DNA of 6,677 bases. It comes from an uncultured Actinomycetes bacterium (GTDB taxonomy: Bacteria > Actinomycetota > Actinomycetes > Nanopelagicales > Nanopelagicaceae). The notes beneath the pieces were generated by a model. That model was given only the letters and a program-made list of their open reading frames with translations. It searched no databases and was not told the origin of the DNA. Position numbers and translations under genes: made by a program. Below, in pieces: positions 1 to 6,341 of this stretch. The number at the start of each line of letters is the position of its first letter. Positions within the stretch are counted from its first letter, which is position 1. The DNA lies in NCBI GenBank assembly GCA_903922325.1, contig CAIXTG010000057.1, positions 1 through 6,677 on the forward strand. The letters are read 5' to 3'.

Positions 1-474
1 GGCGATGAGCTCAAGATTTCAGTTCGCGTTATCGAAGGTAACAAGAGCCGTCTTCAGGTTTTCCAGGGAATCGTAATCCGTCGCCAAGGCGATGGTGTTC
101 GCGAAACTTTCACCATCCGCAAGGTTTCTTATGGTGTTGGTGTTGAGCGTACTTTCCCAGTACACACTCCAGTTATTGAAAAGATTGAATTAGTAAAGAA
201 GGGCGATGTACGTCGCGCCAAGCTTTACTACTTGCGCGATCTACGCGGCAAGGCTGCCAAGATTCGCGAAAAGCGCGATGGCGTTGAAGGTTACGGCGAT
301 GGAATTCTTTCGACACCGGAACCTGTCGTTATTCCAGAGGCTGTAGTAGAGGCACCAGCAGTGTCCGAGCCAGTAGCAGAGGTTGCTGTGTCCGAGGTTC
401 CAGCTGAAGTTGCGACTCCAGAAGCTGTGGTTGAAGCTGAAGTTGTTGCCGCCGAAGACAAGCCAGCCGAATAA
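1..474 (+). CDS. rplS: 50S ribosomal protein L19, 3' part, with long acidic C-terminal tail
   Basis: This open frame runs from the first base of the window to a TAA at 472-474, so the 5' end is missing, probably about 20-30 residues. Residues 1-92 of the visible part match L19 closely: it starts with GDELKISVRVIEGNKSRLQ, continues with VFQGIVIRR, has the family signature KVSYGVGVERTFPVH, and ends the core with RRAKLYYLRDLRGKAAKIREKR. L19 sits at the 30S-50S interface and helps form an inter-subunit bridge. Bacterial L19 usually ends near this REKR, but here about 65 further residues follow, rich in Ala, Val, Glu and Pro with almost no basic residues. An internal TTG at 232 is in the same frame and is not a separate gene. 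lepB follows after 28 bases, as in other actinobacteria. The identification is secure; a role for the tail is unknown. Confidence 0.97.
   Translation, partial: GDELKISVRVIEGNKSRLQVFQGIVIRRQGDGVRETFTIRKVSYGVGVERTFPVHTPVIEKIELVKKGDVRRAKLYYLRDLRGKAAKIREKRDGVEGYGDGILSTPEPVVIPEAVVEAPAVSEPVAEVAVSEVPAEVATPEAVVEAEVVAAEDKPAE
277..471 (+). repeat. Low-complexity acidic Ala/Val/Glu/Pro tail of L19 with degenerate internal repeats
   Basis: This is the part of rplS beyond the conserved L19 core. The protein shows imperfect repeats: PEAVVEAPAV and PEAVVEAEVV, and VSEPVAEV followed by VSEVPAEV. At DNA level the 9-mer gtgtccgag occurs at 361-369 and again at 388-396. The composition predicts a disordered, strongly negative extension, unusual for a basic ribosomal protein. 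Such repeats change length easily by slippage. The frame is intact and ends cleanly in TAA, so this is not a frameshift product. Confidence 0.8.
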
Positions 475-502
475 CTTTTAAAGTTAAACGCGGTTTGCGC
501 AG

Positions 503-1183
503 ATGAGACGCAAGCGGTCTTTCTTACAAGAATTTCCTTTTCTAATTGTTGTTGCACTCGTCGTATCACTTTTTATTAAAACTTTTATAGTTCAGTTTTT
601 CTTTATTCCATCAGGTTCGATGGAGAACACCCTTCAAATCGATGATCGCGTAGCGGTTAATCGCCTGCCTTTCATCTCAGATAACATCAAACGCGGCGAT
701 GTAGTTGTTTTCCGCGATCCAGATAATTGGTTACCAGCAGCCGATATAAGTGATTCACCATTTGTGATTGCTAAAGCCAAAGCTGCGCTAGTTGCAGTTG
801 GCGTGCTACCAAACCCAGCTAAACAGTACTTAGTTAAGCGTGTAGTTGGCGTTGCTGGCGATCACGTAATTTGTTGCACCACAACTGGAAAAATCACAGT
901 TAACGGCAAAGAAATGAACGAGCCATACATCTTTGATGGCAATGTTCCAAGTGATATGAACTTCGATGTAACTGTTCCTAACGGAAAACTTTGGGTGATG
1001 GGCGATCATCGTGGTGCGAGTGCAGATTCTCGTTATCACCAAGAGGATATAAATAAGGGCTTTGTGCCACTAAATCGAGTCACGGGTCGCGTACTTGCAG
1101 TTATCTGGCCAATTAAAAACATTTCGTTAGTGCCAAATGTTGATGCGTTAAATCAACCAGCGGTAAAAACAAAAACAAAGTAA
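503..1183 (+). CDS. lepB: Signal peptidase I
   Basis: This membrane-anchored serine protease removes signal peptides from proteins exported through Sec or Tat, with its catalytic domain outside the membrane. The 226-residue protein starts with a basic stretch (MRRKR), followed by one hydrophobic anchor at about residues 11-34. Box B (PSGSMENTL) holds the nucleophile Ser39 just before Met40. Box D (KRVVGVAGD, 112-120) holds the general base Lys112. Box E is GDHRGASADSR (167-177), matching the family GDN/H...S.DSR pattern. The Ser/Lys dyad is therefore complete. A Cys-Cys pair at 124-125 follows box D, as I recall from other actinobacterial versions. ATG 503 is the first start after an in-frame stop at 485-487, and no good Shine-Dalgarno precedes it. 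It lies between rplS and rnhB, with only 5 bases before rnhB, so co-transcription is likely. Confidence 0.96.
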   Translation: MRRKRSFLQEFPFLIVVALVVSLFIKTFIVQFFFIPSGSMENTLQIDDRVAVNRLPFISDNIKRGDVVVFRDPDNWLPAADISDSPFVIAKAKAALVAVGVLPNPAKQYLVKRVVGVAGDHVICCTTTGKITVNGKEMNEPYIFDGNVPSDMNFDVTVPNGKLWVMGDHRGASADSRYHQEDINKGFVPLNRVTGRVLAVIWPIKNISLVPNVDALNQPAVKTKTK

Positions 1184-1188
1184 TTAAT

Positions 1189-1794
1189 ATGAAGGTGATC
1201 GAGCAGCTACTAATTGATGCTGGTATCTCACCGATAGCCGGTGTTGATGAAGCAGGACGCGGCGCATGTGCTGGCCCACTAGTCGTAGCAGCTGTAATTC
1301 TTAGAGATCCATTCCATCCTGATTTAGCACCTGTACGAGATTCAAAAGAGATTAAAGAAAATAAACGCGAAGAACTCTTTGATTTAGTTATTGAGCATTC
1401 GATTGCTTACAGCATCATTGAAATTCCAGCAGCTGAAGTTGATGCTCGTGGCGTGCATGCAGCAAATCTCGATGGCATGCGCCGAGCAGTGCAAGCACTA
1501 AAAGTTGTGCCTGCTTATGTTTTAACAGATGGTTATGCAATTGCGGGTTTAGCGCTCCCTAACTTGGCAGTTTGGAAAGGCGATCAAGTAGTTCACACAA
1601 TTAGTGCGGCTTCAATTCTGGCAAAAGTTTACCGAGATCGCATCATGCGCCAACTTGGTGAGAAATATCCGGCATATGGTTTTGCTGGCCACAAGGGCTA
1701 TATCACTGCCAGCCACAGCCAATCGCTAACTGCTAATGGCCCGTGCATTGAACATCGTCGTTCATTTTCAAATGTGGCAGCGCTAATTAAGTAA
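1189..1794 (+). CDS. rnhB: Ribonuclease HII
   Basis: RNase HII cuts the RNA strand of RNA-DNA hybrids and nicks at single ribonucleotides misincorporated in DNA, starting ribonucleotide excision repair. The 201-residue length is normal for the family. The N-terminal signature GVDEAGRGACAGPLVVAAV (18-36) supplies Asp20 and Glu21. TDG at 113-115 supplies Asp114 and KGD at 130-132 supplies Asp132, which completes the DEDD metal site with the usual 18-residue spacing between the last two acids. ISAASILAKVYRDR (138-151) and the C-terminal HKGY and HRRSF motifs are also typical. The ATG lies 5 bases after the lepB stop, without a visible Shine-Dalgarno, so translation probably depends on coupling to lepB. 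After its stop there is a 75-base gap before yraN. Confidence 0.96.
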   Translation: MKVIEQLLIDAGISPIAGVDEAGRGACAGPLVVAAVILRDPFHPDLAPVRDSKEIKENKREELFDLVIEHSIAYSIIEIPAAEVDARGVHAANLDGMRRAVQALKVVPAYVLTDGYAIAGLALPNLAVWKGDQVVHTISAASILAKVYRDRIMRQLGEKYPAYGFAGHKGYITASHSQSLTANGPCIEHRRSFSNVAALIK

Positions 1795-1869
1795 CCACAG
1801 CTTCTTATCAACCACAAGGCATCTCGCGTTCATTAATTAAGTCGGAGTCGCTCCATAGCCTCTGGCGTT
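1795..1869 (+). other. Intergenic gap between rnhB and yraN, no gene seen
   Basis: These 75 bases carry no open frame of useful length. Visible structure is small: the 9-mer taattaagt at 1834-1842 repeats the end of rnhB (1784-1792); aaccaca occurs at 1793-1799 and 1810-1816; and ggag-tcg-ctcc (1844-1854) can form a 4-bp hairpin. I could not pick out a convincing promoter or terminator. In mycobacteria and streptomycetes a DUF2469 gene (Rv2901c type) often lies after rnhB. It is absent here and I see no recognisable remnant of it. Confidence 0.55.
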
Positions 1870-2247
1870 ATGAGAACAGTTAAAAAGAAAAGTCTAAATC
1901 TAAGTACAGGCGCAGCCGGCGAAGAAATTGCAGCGCAATATCTGCTTAATCGTGGCGATGAAGTATTGGCTCGCAATTGGCGAATCCGCGAAGGTGAACT
2001 TGATTTAGTTACCTTAGATCGCAGTGGGCTAATTCATATGATCGAAGTGAAGACTAGGTCTTCGTCAGCATTCGGTCACCCGCTAGAAGCAATAGATAGC
2101 GCGAAAGCGCACCGGATTCAGCGATTGGCGCTGGCTTGGTTAGCTACCAATGGTGCCCTCGGGTGCGATTACCAAATCGATGCAATTGCAGTTCTGATTG
2201 CAAGCGATGGTTCGCACAAAATTGAGTTGCGTGCGAACGTTCTATGA
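1870..2247 (+). CDS. yraN: YraN/UPF0102 family predicted nuclease
   Basis: This 125-residue protein belongs to UPF0102 (YraN), a family with a restriction-endonuclease-like fold related to archaeal Holliday junction resolvases. Its biochemical role is poorly defined. The N-terminal half has the conserved G.AGEE.AA.YLL pattern (about 14-26). The predicted active site is GELDLV (42-47, Glu43 and Asp45) followed by IEVKTR (58-63, Glu59 and Lys61), matching the E/D...ExK nuclease motif. FGHPLEAI..AKAHRIQRLALAWL (68-91) is the usual C-terminal helical part. ATG 1870 is the only start in this frame after an in-frame stop at 1834-1836. No Shine-Dalgarno is seen at normal spacing. It overlaps yifB by four bases (ATGA), implying coupled translation with the DNA-processing genes that follow. 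The family call is firm; nuclease activity is inferred from the motif. Confidence 0.92.
   Translation: MRTVKKKSLNLSTGAAGEEIAAQYLLNRGDEVLARNWRIREGELDLVTLDRSGLIHMIEVKTRSSSAFGHPLEAIDSAKAHRIQRLALAWLATNGALGCDYQIDAIAVLIASDGSHKIELRANVL
2244..2247 (+). promoter_or_regulatory. ATGA stop/start overlap, yraN-yifB
   Basis: The yifB ATG (2244-2246) overlaps the yraN TGA (2245-2247). This start fits the family: mycobacterial YifB begins with the pattern M.LG....V...GL at the same spacing, so ATG 2244 is preferred over the in-frame ATG at 2256. There is no Shine-Dalgarno upstream, which points to termination-reinitiation coupling. Confidence 0.8.
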
Positions 2248-3758
2248 CATTGGGAATGACGCTCGGGGTTGGCTTACAAGGCTTAGCCGGAAATTTAGTC
2301 ACGGTCGAAGTTGATATCGCCGACGGGTTACCGGCCTACACCTTGTTGGGTCTGCCAGATGCGGCGCTTTCGGAATCACGTGATCGAGTTAGATCGGCGC
2401 TAACCAATAGCAATGAACTTTGGCCTAATCGCAAAGTTACGGTTTCGCTTTCACCTGCCTGGTTGCCAAAGAGTGGGCCAAGTTTTGATTTAGCAATTGC
2501 AGTCGCGTTGCTAATTGCCAATCAAGCTTTGCCAAATTGCGAAGATACGGTTTTCTTAGGTGAACTTTCACTCGACGGGAAAGTTCGCAGCGTACGCGGA
2601 GCGCTCCCAGCGCTGTTAGCGGCGGCAAAGGCTGGCATTACACGCGCAGTTGTTCCAGCGGCAAATTTGGCTGAAGCAAAGTTGATGGTCGACTTAGAAA
2701 TAATTCCAATGCAAACTTTGGCTGAAGTTCTAAGGTGGTTACGCACTGGCGAGCGAGCTGAAGCTGAACCACTTGATTTGCAGTGCGAAAGTGATGAAGG
2801 ACTTTTAGATTTTGCTGACGTAGCAGGGCAACCGCGCGCACGGTTAGCTGCCGAAATTGCAGCAACTGGTGGACATCATTTACTTTTAATTGGGCCACCA
2901 GGGGCTGGAAAAACCATGATCGCGCAACGTTTACCAACGATCTTGCCAAAGTTATCAATCGCCCAAGCTCTCGAAGTTACCGCTGTTCATTCAATTGCCG
3001 GCACGTTGGGAAATCGCGCACCGCAATCTTTATTGGCACCTTTCGTCGCACCGCATCACACAACAACTCGAGTAGCCATGGTTGGCGGCGGCGCACATGT
3101 GATTCGTCCTGGCGCTTCATCCCTTGCTCACAACGGTGTGCTATTTATTGATGAGGCACCCGAATGTGGCGCTGGCATTTTGGATTCATTGCGGCAACCT
3201 TTGGAATCCGGTGAAATCACGATAGCTCGCAGTATTGGCAACTTAACTTTTCCCGCGCAGTTCTTACTTGTTCTAGCTGCAAACCCTTGTCCATGTGGCA
3301 AGTTCTCTGGTCGGGGGCGCAACTGCACATGTACTTCGCAACAGGTGCGTCGATACTTAGGAAAATTATCTGGACCGTTGCTTGATCGCATTGATCTGCG
3401 AGTAATTGTTGACCCAGTAAGCCGTATCGAGATGGCGCAGAATGAATTAGGCGAGTCCAGTGCTGTCATTAGAGCGCGAGTTATTGCAGCACGAGAGATT
3501 GCGGCTAAACGTTTTGCTCATGAGAGTTGGAAACTAAATAGTCAGATTCCATCGCGTGCTTTACGCACGACTTACCAACCAGAAGGAGCTGCCATGAATT
3601 TCTTACATGATGAACTTGATCGCGAAACAATTACAGCACGCGGTCTACATAAAGTTATTCGTACTGCCTGGACGCTGGCTGATTTACATCGACATGAAAT
3701 TGCGACTTTGACTGACGTGAAACAAGCTTATGCATTGCGTGATGGGGTAGAGCTATGA
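2244..3758 (+). CDS. comM: YifB/ComM family Mg-chelatase-like AAA+ ATPase
   Basis: This 504-residue protein has the length of Haemophilus ComM, a hexameric helicase that drives branch migration of incoming single-stranded DNA during natural transformation. Residues 1-170 form the N-terminal domain (ChlI/Lon-protease-like fold), with GLPAYTLLGLPDAALSESRD at 28-47 and VSLSPAWLPKSGPSFDLAIA at 67-86. The AAA+ part has Walker A GPPGAGKT (217-224), Walker B VLFIDE (299-304), the family motif ANPCPCG (346-352) followed by a further cysteine pair CTC at 361-363 that may bind zinc, and LLDRIDL (379-385). A C-terminal Mg-chelatase-type helical domain ends the protein. All expected ATPase residues are present. 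It overlaps yraN and dprA by four bases each, as a coupled trio. Outside transformation, YifB proteins have no well-defined role, so function in this organism is inferred. Confidence 0.95.
   Translation: MTLGMTLGVGLQGLAGNLVTVEVDIADGLPAYTLLGLPDAALSESRDRVRSALTNSNELWPNRKVTVSLSPAWLPKSGPSFDLAIAVALLIANQALPNCEDTVFLGELSLDGKVRSVRGALPALLAAAKAGITRAVVPAANLAEAKLMVDLEIIPMQTLAEVLRWLRTGERAEAEPLDLQCESDEGLLDFADVAGQPRARLAAEIAATGGHHLLLIGPPGAGKTMIAQRLPTILPKLSIAQALEVTAVHSIAGTLGNRAPQSLLAPFVAPHHTTTRVAMVGGGAHVIRPGASSLAHNGVLFIDEAPECGAGILDSLRQPLESGEITIARSIGNLTFPAQFLLVLAANPCPCGKFSGRGRNCTCTSQQVRRYLGKLSGPLLDRIDLRVIVDPVSRIEMAQNELGESSAVIRARVIAAREIAAKRFAHESWKLNSQIPSRALRTTYQPEGAAMNFLHDELDRETITARGLHKVIRTAWTLADLHRHEIATLTDVKQAYALRDGVEL
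3755..3758 (+). promoter_or_regulatory. ATGA stop/start overlap, yifB-dprA
   Basis: The dprA ATG (3755-3757) overlaps the yifB TGA (3756-3758). A G-rich stretch (gggg at 3744-3747) lies seven bases upstream and could act as a weak ribosome binding site. It is the second such overlap in a row, supporting one coupled unit yraN-yifB-dprA. Confidence 0.75.
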
Positions 3759-4612
3759 GTGAACTAGTTGCCCGAGCTAGGTTATTTGCCGCCGTTGAAG
3801 CCGGATCATCTTTTTGGTCGCGCGAGGTATTTAGTAACGGCGCTAGCTATGTTCTAGATCGAGCGCTTAACTCAGGCTATGACCCAATCAAATACGCTCG
3901 CACCATCGAGAAATTGAAATCTAGTAACGCTGATGAACTTTTGCAATCGATTTTGCAGGCAGGCGCCACTTTTTTAACACCACAAGATGCAACCTGGCCA
4001 GAATCAGTAAATGATTTAGCGGCACCGCCCATTGGGTTAGTGGTTAAAGGTGATCCAAGATATTTAACTGGCAACTCGCTAGCAATTGTAGGAACTCGAA
4101 ACCCAACACAGTATGGGGTTCGAATCGCACAAGATTTTGCTGCTGGTTTTGTTGATCGCGATTGGGCAATTATTAGTGGTGGTGCATATGGCATAGATGC
4201 TGCCGCTCATAAAGGAGCACTCATTGCCGAAGGTGTGACAGTGGCAGTAATTGCAGCGGGCATCGACATAAATTATCCGGCTGGCAATGCGCGATTATTT
4301 GCCGAGATTGCTGAACTCGGATGCCTAGTTAGTGAAGTTACGCCCGGAACACCAGCAATTCCATCGCGTTTTCTAACCCGCAATCGATTAATCGCTGCTC
4401 TATCTAATGCGACGCTAGTAGTTGAAGCCGCCTTTCGTAGTGGCTCATTGCGCACTGCTCGCGATGCCGCAGAATTAATGCGACCAGTTATGGCTATTCC
4501 GGGGCCAATTACTTCACCTGTTAGCGAAGGCTGTCATCGCTTAATTGGCGAGCGAGCTGCTGAAATCGTGACTTCAGTTGCAGATGCGGTGGAATTTCTC
4601 GCGCCAATGTAA
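3755..4612 (+). CDS. dprA: DNA-processing protein DprA (Smf), lacking the C-terminal winged-helix domain
   Basis: DprA binds incoming single-stranded DNA in the cytoplasm and loads RecA onto it during natural transformation. The 285 residues contain a diverged N-terminal helical domain (about 1-75), then the extended Rossmann-fold core: LAIVGTRNPTQYG (109-121), SGGAYGIDAAAHKGAL (141-156), VIAAGIDINYP (165-175), FLTRNRLIAALS (206-217), VVEA (222-225), SGSL (229-232), and IPGPITSPVSEGCHRLI (248-264). The chain ends about 20 residues later, so the DML1-type winged-helix domain found in many DprA proteins is absent; the Mycobacterium tuberculosis homologue is about 100 residues longer as I recall. 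The stop is clean and era begins 15 bases later, so truncation by the window is excluded. Co-transcription with yifB/comM supports a role in processing taken-up DNA. Confidence 0.95.
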   Translation: MSELVARARLFAAVEAGSSFWSREVFSNGASYVLDRALNSGYDPIKYARTIEKLKSSNADELLQSILQAGATFLTPQDATWPESVNDLAAPPIGLVVKGDPRYLTGNSLAIVGTRNPTQYGVRIAQDFAAGFVDRDWAIISGGAYGIDAAAHKGALIAEGVTVAVIAAGIDINYPAGNARLFAEIAELGCLVSEVTPGTPAIPSRFLTRNRLIAALSNATLVVEAAFRSGSLRTARDAAELMRPVMAIPGPITSPVSEGCHRLIGERAAEIVTSVADAVEFLAPM

Positions 4613-4627
4613 TGAGATGATTAGCCA

Positions 4628-5554
4628 ATGAGCACAGAGAATGAATTCCGATCGGGCTTCGTCGCCATTGTTGGCCGCCCAAATACCGGAAAATCAACTC
4701 TGGTTAACGCACTCGTTGGTAGCAAAGTAGTAATTACTTCGCCGCACCCAAACACAACTCGTCATGCAATTCATGGCATTGTTAACGAACCAGATTTCCA
4801 AGCCATCTTGGTTGATACTCCCGGGGCGCATAAGCCAAAGACCTTGTTGGGCAAGCGCCTAAATGCGATAGTTGAAGAAAGTTTAGATTCAGTCGATGTA
4901 ATAATTATTTGTTTGCCCGCTGATGAAGAATCTGGCGCTGGTGATCAATTTATTATTGATGAAATTGCTAAGCACCCACGCAGTAAAAAGATTGCGCTGA
5001 TTACTAAGACTGACTTGATCAGCAAAGCTAACTTGGCTACTCGGTTAGCCAGCATCATGGCCATGGCAAAGGGCTTTACTTGGGATGAAATCGTGCCGGT
5101 ATCGGCTGCAACTCACGAACAAATTGATTTGCTAAAGAAGTTAATCGGCCAGCAGCTAAAGCCCGGCCCAGAGTTTTACCCAACTAATATGCGTAGTGAT
5201 CAGACAATCGAGCAATTGATTTGCGAACTTATTCGTGAGGCCGCTTTGCGTGATGCTCGCCAGGAACTACCGCACTCAATTATCGTGACTATTGATGAAA
5301 TGTCTGAACGTGAGAAAACTGGAAGTCGAGCTTTCTTTGATATCCACGCATCAATTCATGTTGAGCGAGATTCACAGCGAGCGATTTTACTTGGGCACCA
5401 AGGGTCGCAGTTAAAAGATATTGGTATGCGAGCACGCGCTGACATCGAACGCGAGCTAGATGCACGTATTTTCCTGGGATTACATATAAAGGTTTCTAAA
5501 GAATGGCAGCGAGATTCTAAGATGCTAGACAAATTGGGCTTTGCGGAAAACTAA
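4628..5554 (+). CDS. era: GTPase Era
   Basis: Era is an essential GTPase that binds the 3' end of 16S rRNA and assists 30S subunit maturation at the inner face of the membrane. The 308 residues show G1 GRPNTGKS (16-23), a G2 threonine in PNTTRH (41-46), G3 DTPG (63-66), G4 TKTD (126-129, with Thr in place of the usual Asn) and G5 SAA (159-161). The C-terminal KH RNA-binding domain includes ELPHSIIV (213-220), HVERDSQRAILLGHQGSQLK (244-263; its GxxG loop is GHQG, 256-259) and LGLHIKVSKEW (283-293), all typical of Era and separating it from Der or ObgE. ATG 4628 lies 15 bases after dprA. Only a weak gag precedes it. In other actinobacteria era usually sits with ybeY and recO, so its place after dprA is unusual. 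Confidence 0.96.
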   Translation: MSTENEFRSGFVAIVGRPNTGKSTLVNALVGSKVVITSPHPNTTRHAIHGIVNEPDFQAILVDTPGAHKPKTLLGKRLNAIVEESLDSVDVIIICLPADEESGAGDQFIIDEIAKHPRSKKIALITKTDLISKANLATRLASIMAMAKGFTWDEIVPVSAATHEQIDLLKKLIGQQLKPGPEFYPTNMRSDQTIEQLICELIREAALRDARQELPHSIIVTIDEMSEREKTGSRAFFDIHASIHVERDSQRAILLGHQGSQLKDIGMRARADIERELDARIFLGLHIKVSKEWQRDSKMLDKLGFAEN

Positions 5555-5584
5555 ATTCCAGCACCAGCCACTAAAGTTAGCGCT

Positions 5585-6241
5585 ATGACCTTTCGAAATA
5601 AGTTGCGCGGGCTGCGAAAGGCCTCGCACTTTGGTCCGACCTTAATTGTCACCACAATCTCATTTGGATTCGGTAATTATTATTGGTGGGAAGGCCCAGC
5701 ATATGTAATTGCTTTCGGTGTATTTACTGGGCAATTACTAGTTGGCTGGAGTAATGATCTCTACGACTACGAAGATGATCTAAGCCATCAAAGAGTGAAT
5801 AAGCCACTCGTTTCCGGGCTAATCTCACGCGAATTACTAACCAAGTGGATCAAAGTGATGGTGCCATTTTCTTTCGCAGCAAACTTACTTGGACCTCTTG
5901 GCATACAAGGCGGCTTGGTTTACATGCTCGGAATAGCTTGTGGAGTTGCGTATAACTTCTACTTTAAATTCAATTGGTTATCACCGTTGCCGTATGCGAT
6001 AGCTTTCGCAGCGCTTCCTTCATCGGTAGCAATTTCTAAACATATTACGCCGCCACTATGGATGTGGCTAGGTGGAGCGCTACTCGGAATGGCTGCCCAC
6101 TTCATTAATGTAATAAAGGATATGAAGGCTGATCAAAAGAGTGGCATTAGGGGATTACCGCAGATATTGGGAACTAGAAATTCGGTATTAGTCGCGATTC
6201 TTTTGATAACAGCTGGCTTTGCCGTTGTTTTAATTGGATAA
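5585..6241 (+). CDS. Short UbiA-family membrane prenyltransferase
   Basis: UbiA-family enzymes transfer an isoprenoid chain from a prenyl diphosphate to an aromatic, quinone-precursor or lipid acceptor within the membrane. This 218-residue protein has the first Mg-diphosphate motif NDLYDYEDD (57-65; Asn57, Asp58, Asp61, Asp65), followed by R.NKPLVSG (70-78) as in the family, and a second motif KDMKADQKSGIRGLP (178-192) with Asp179 and Asp183. I count about seven hydrophobic segments (near 18-32, 37-56, 88-106, 108-127, 133-150, 157-177, 199-217). The family normally has eight or nine and about 280-300 residues, so the last helices are missing. Downstream frames show no hydrophobic continuation, so a simple frameshift is not supported. 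The opening RKASHFGPTLIVTTIS resembles an actinobacterial UbiA-like subgroup of unknown substrate. It could serve menaquinone, haem, carotenoid or lipid synthesis; neighbours do not decide. The start lies 30 bases after era without a clear Shine-Dalgarno. Confidence 0.88.
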   Translation: MTFRNKLRGLRKASHFGPTLIVTTISFGFGNYYWWEGPAYVIAFGVFTGQLLVGWSNDLYDYEDDLSHQRVNKPLVSGLISRELLTKWIKVMVPFSFAANLLGPLGIQGGLVYMLGIACGVAYNFYFKFNWLSPLPYAIAFAALPSSVAISKHITPPLWMWLGGALLGMAAHFINVIKDMKADQKSGIRGLPQILGTRNSVLVAILLITAGFAVVLIG

Positions 6242-6280
6242 AAATGTGTCTAAATCAGACATTTGCCATCATAGTAAATT

Positions 6281-6299
6281 TAAATTAGCTTCTAATTTA
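6281..6299 (+). repeat. Perfect AT-rich stem-loop downstream of the prenyltransferase gene
   Basis: taaattag (6281-6288) and ctaattta (6292-6299) are exact inverse repeats of 8 bp separated by a 3-base loop (ctt). The stem has only one G-C pair, so as RNA it is weak. It may be part of the 3' end of the upstream transcript or a protein binding palindrome. Nothing in the sequence decides between these. Confidence 0.35.
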
Positions 6300-6305
6300 C
6301 TTCCC

Positions 6306-6334
6306 AGCCCTTTCTAAACTTTTGCAAGAGGGCT
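6306..6334 (+). terminator. Candidate terminator hairpin after the era-prenyltransferase unit
   Basis: agcccttt (6306-6313) pairs with agagggct (6327-6334): eight pairs including one G-U, with a G/C-rich base and a 13-base loop. The following bases (actttcatctct) are pyrimidine-rich but not a clean T run, so this would be an imperfect intrinsic terminator. Its position 64 bases after the prenyltransferase stop and before a gene with its own leader fits a transcript end. An attenuator in the leader of the next gene is the alternative. Confidence 0.4.
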
Positions 6335-6341
6335 ACTTTCA

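Noticed and set aside
472..486. Near-palindrome around the rplS stop as a terminator
   Set aside because: taacttttaaagtta is only A/T-rich with a 5-bp stem, has no T tract after it, and lies in a 28-base gap before lepB in a conserved gene pair.
291..569. Ser/Thr/Ala-rich 92-codon open frame on the - strand over the rplS tail
   Set aside because: Its composition is the mirror of the repetitive L19 tail, and it spans the rplS-lepB junction; no independent support.
2638..2958. 106-codon open frame on the - strand inside yifB
   Set aside because: It lies entirely opposite a well-conserved ATPase domain, has no recognisable motif and no ribosome binding site; it is a shadow of the real gene.
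3128..3469. 113-codon open frame on the - strand inside yifB
   Set aside because: It is antisense to the Walker B and ANPCPCG region; the protein is low-complexity and resembles nothing known.
6246..6262. Hairpin just after the prenyltransferase stop as terminator
   Set aside because: The stem has only five Watson-Crick pairs plus one wobble, and no T run follows; the hairpin at 6306-6334 is better.
6244..6288. 14-codon open frame right after the prenyltransferase stop
   Set aside because: There is no ribosome binding site, it is very short and AT-rich, and it overlaps a hairpin; chance is the better explanation.
6263..6300. Promoter for the NTF2-like gene (TTGCCA at 6263-6268 as -35)
   Set aside because: No acceptable -10 hexamer lies 16-18 bases downstream; the candidates are at 12 or 22 bases.
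6230..6320. Frameshift that would restore missing prenyltransferase helices
   Set aside because: The frame shifted by one after the stop reads a short polar peptide to a TAA near 6317, and the remaining sequence has no hydrophobic stretch resembling a UbiA helix.
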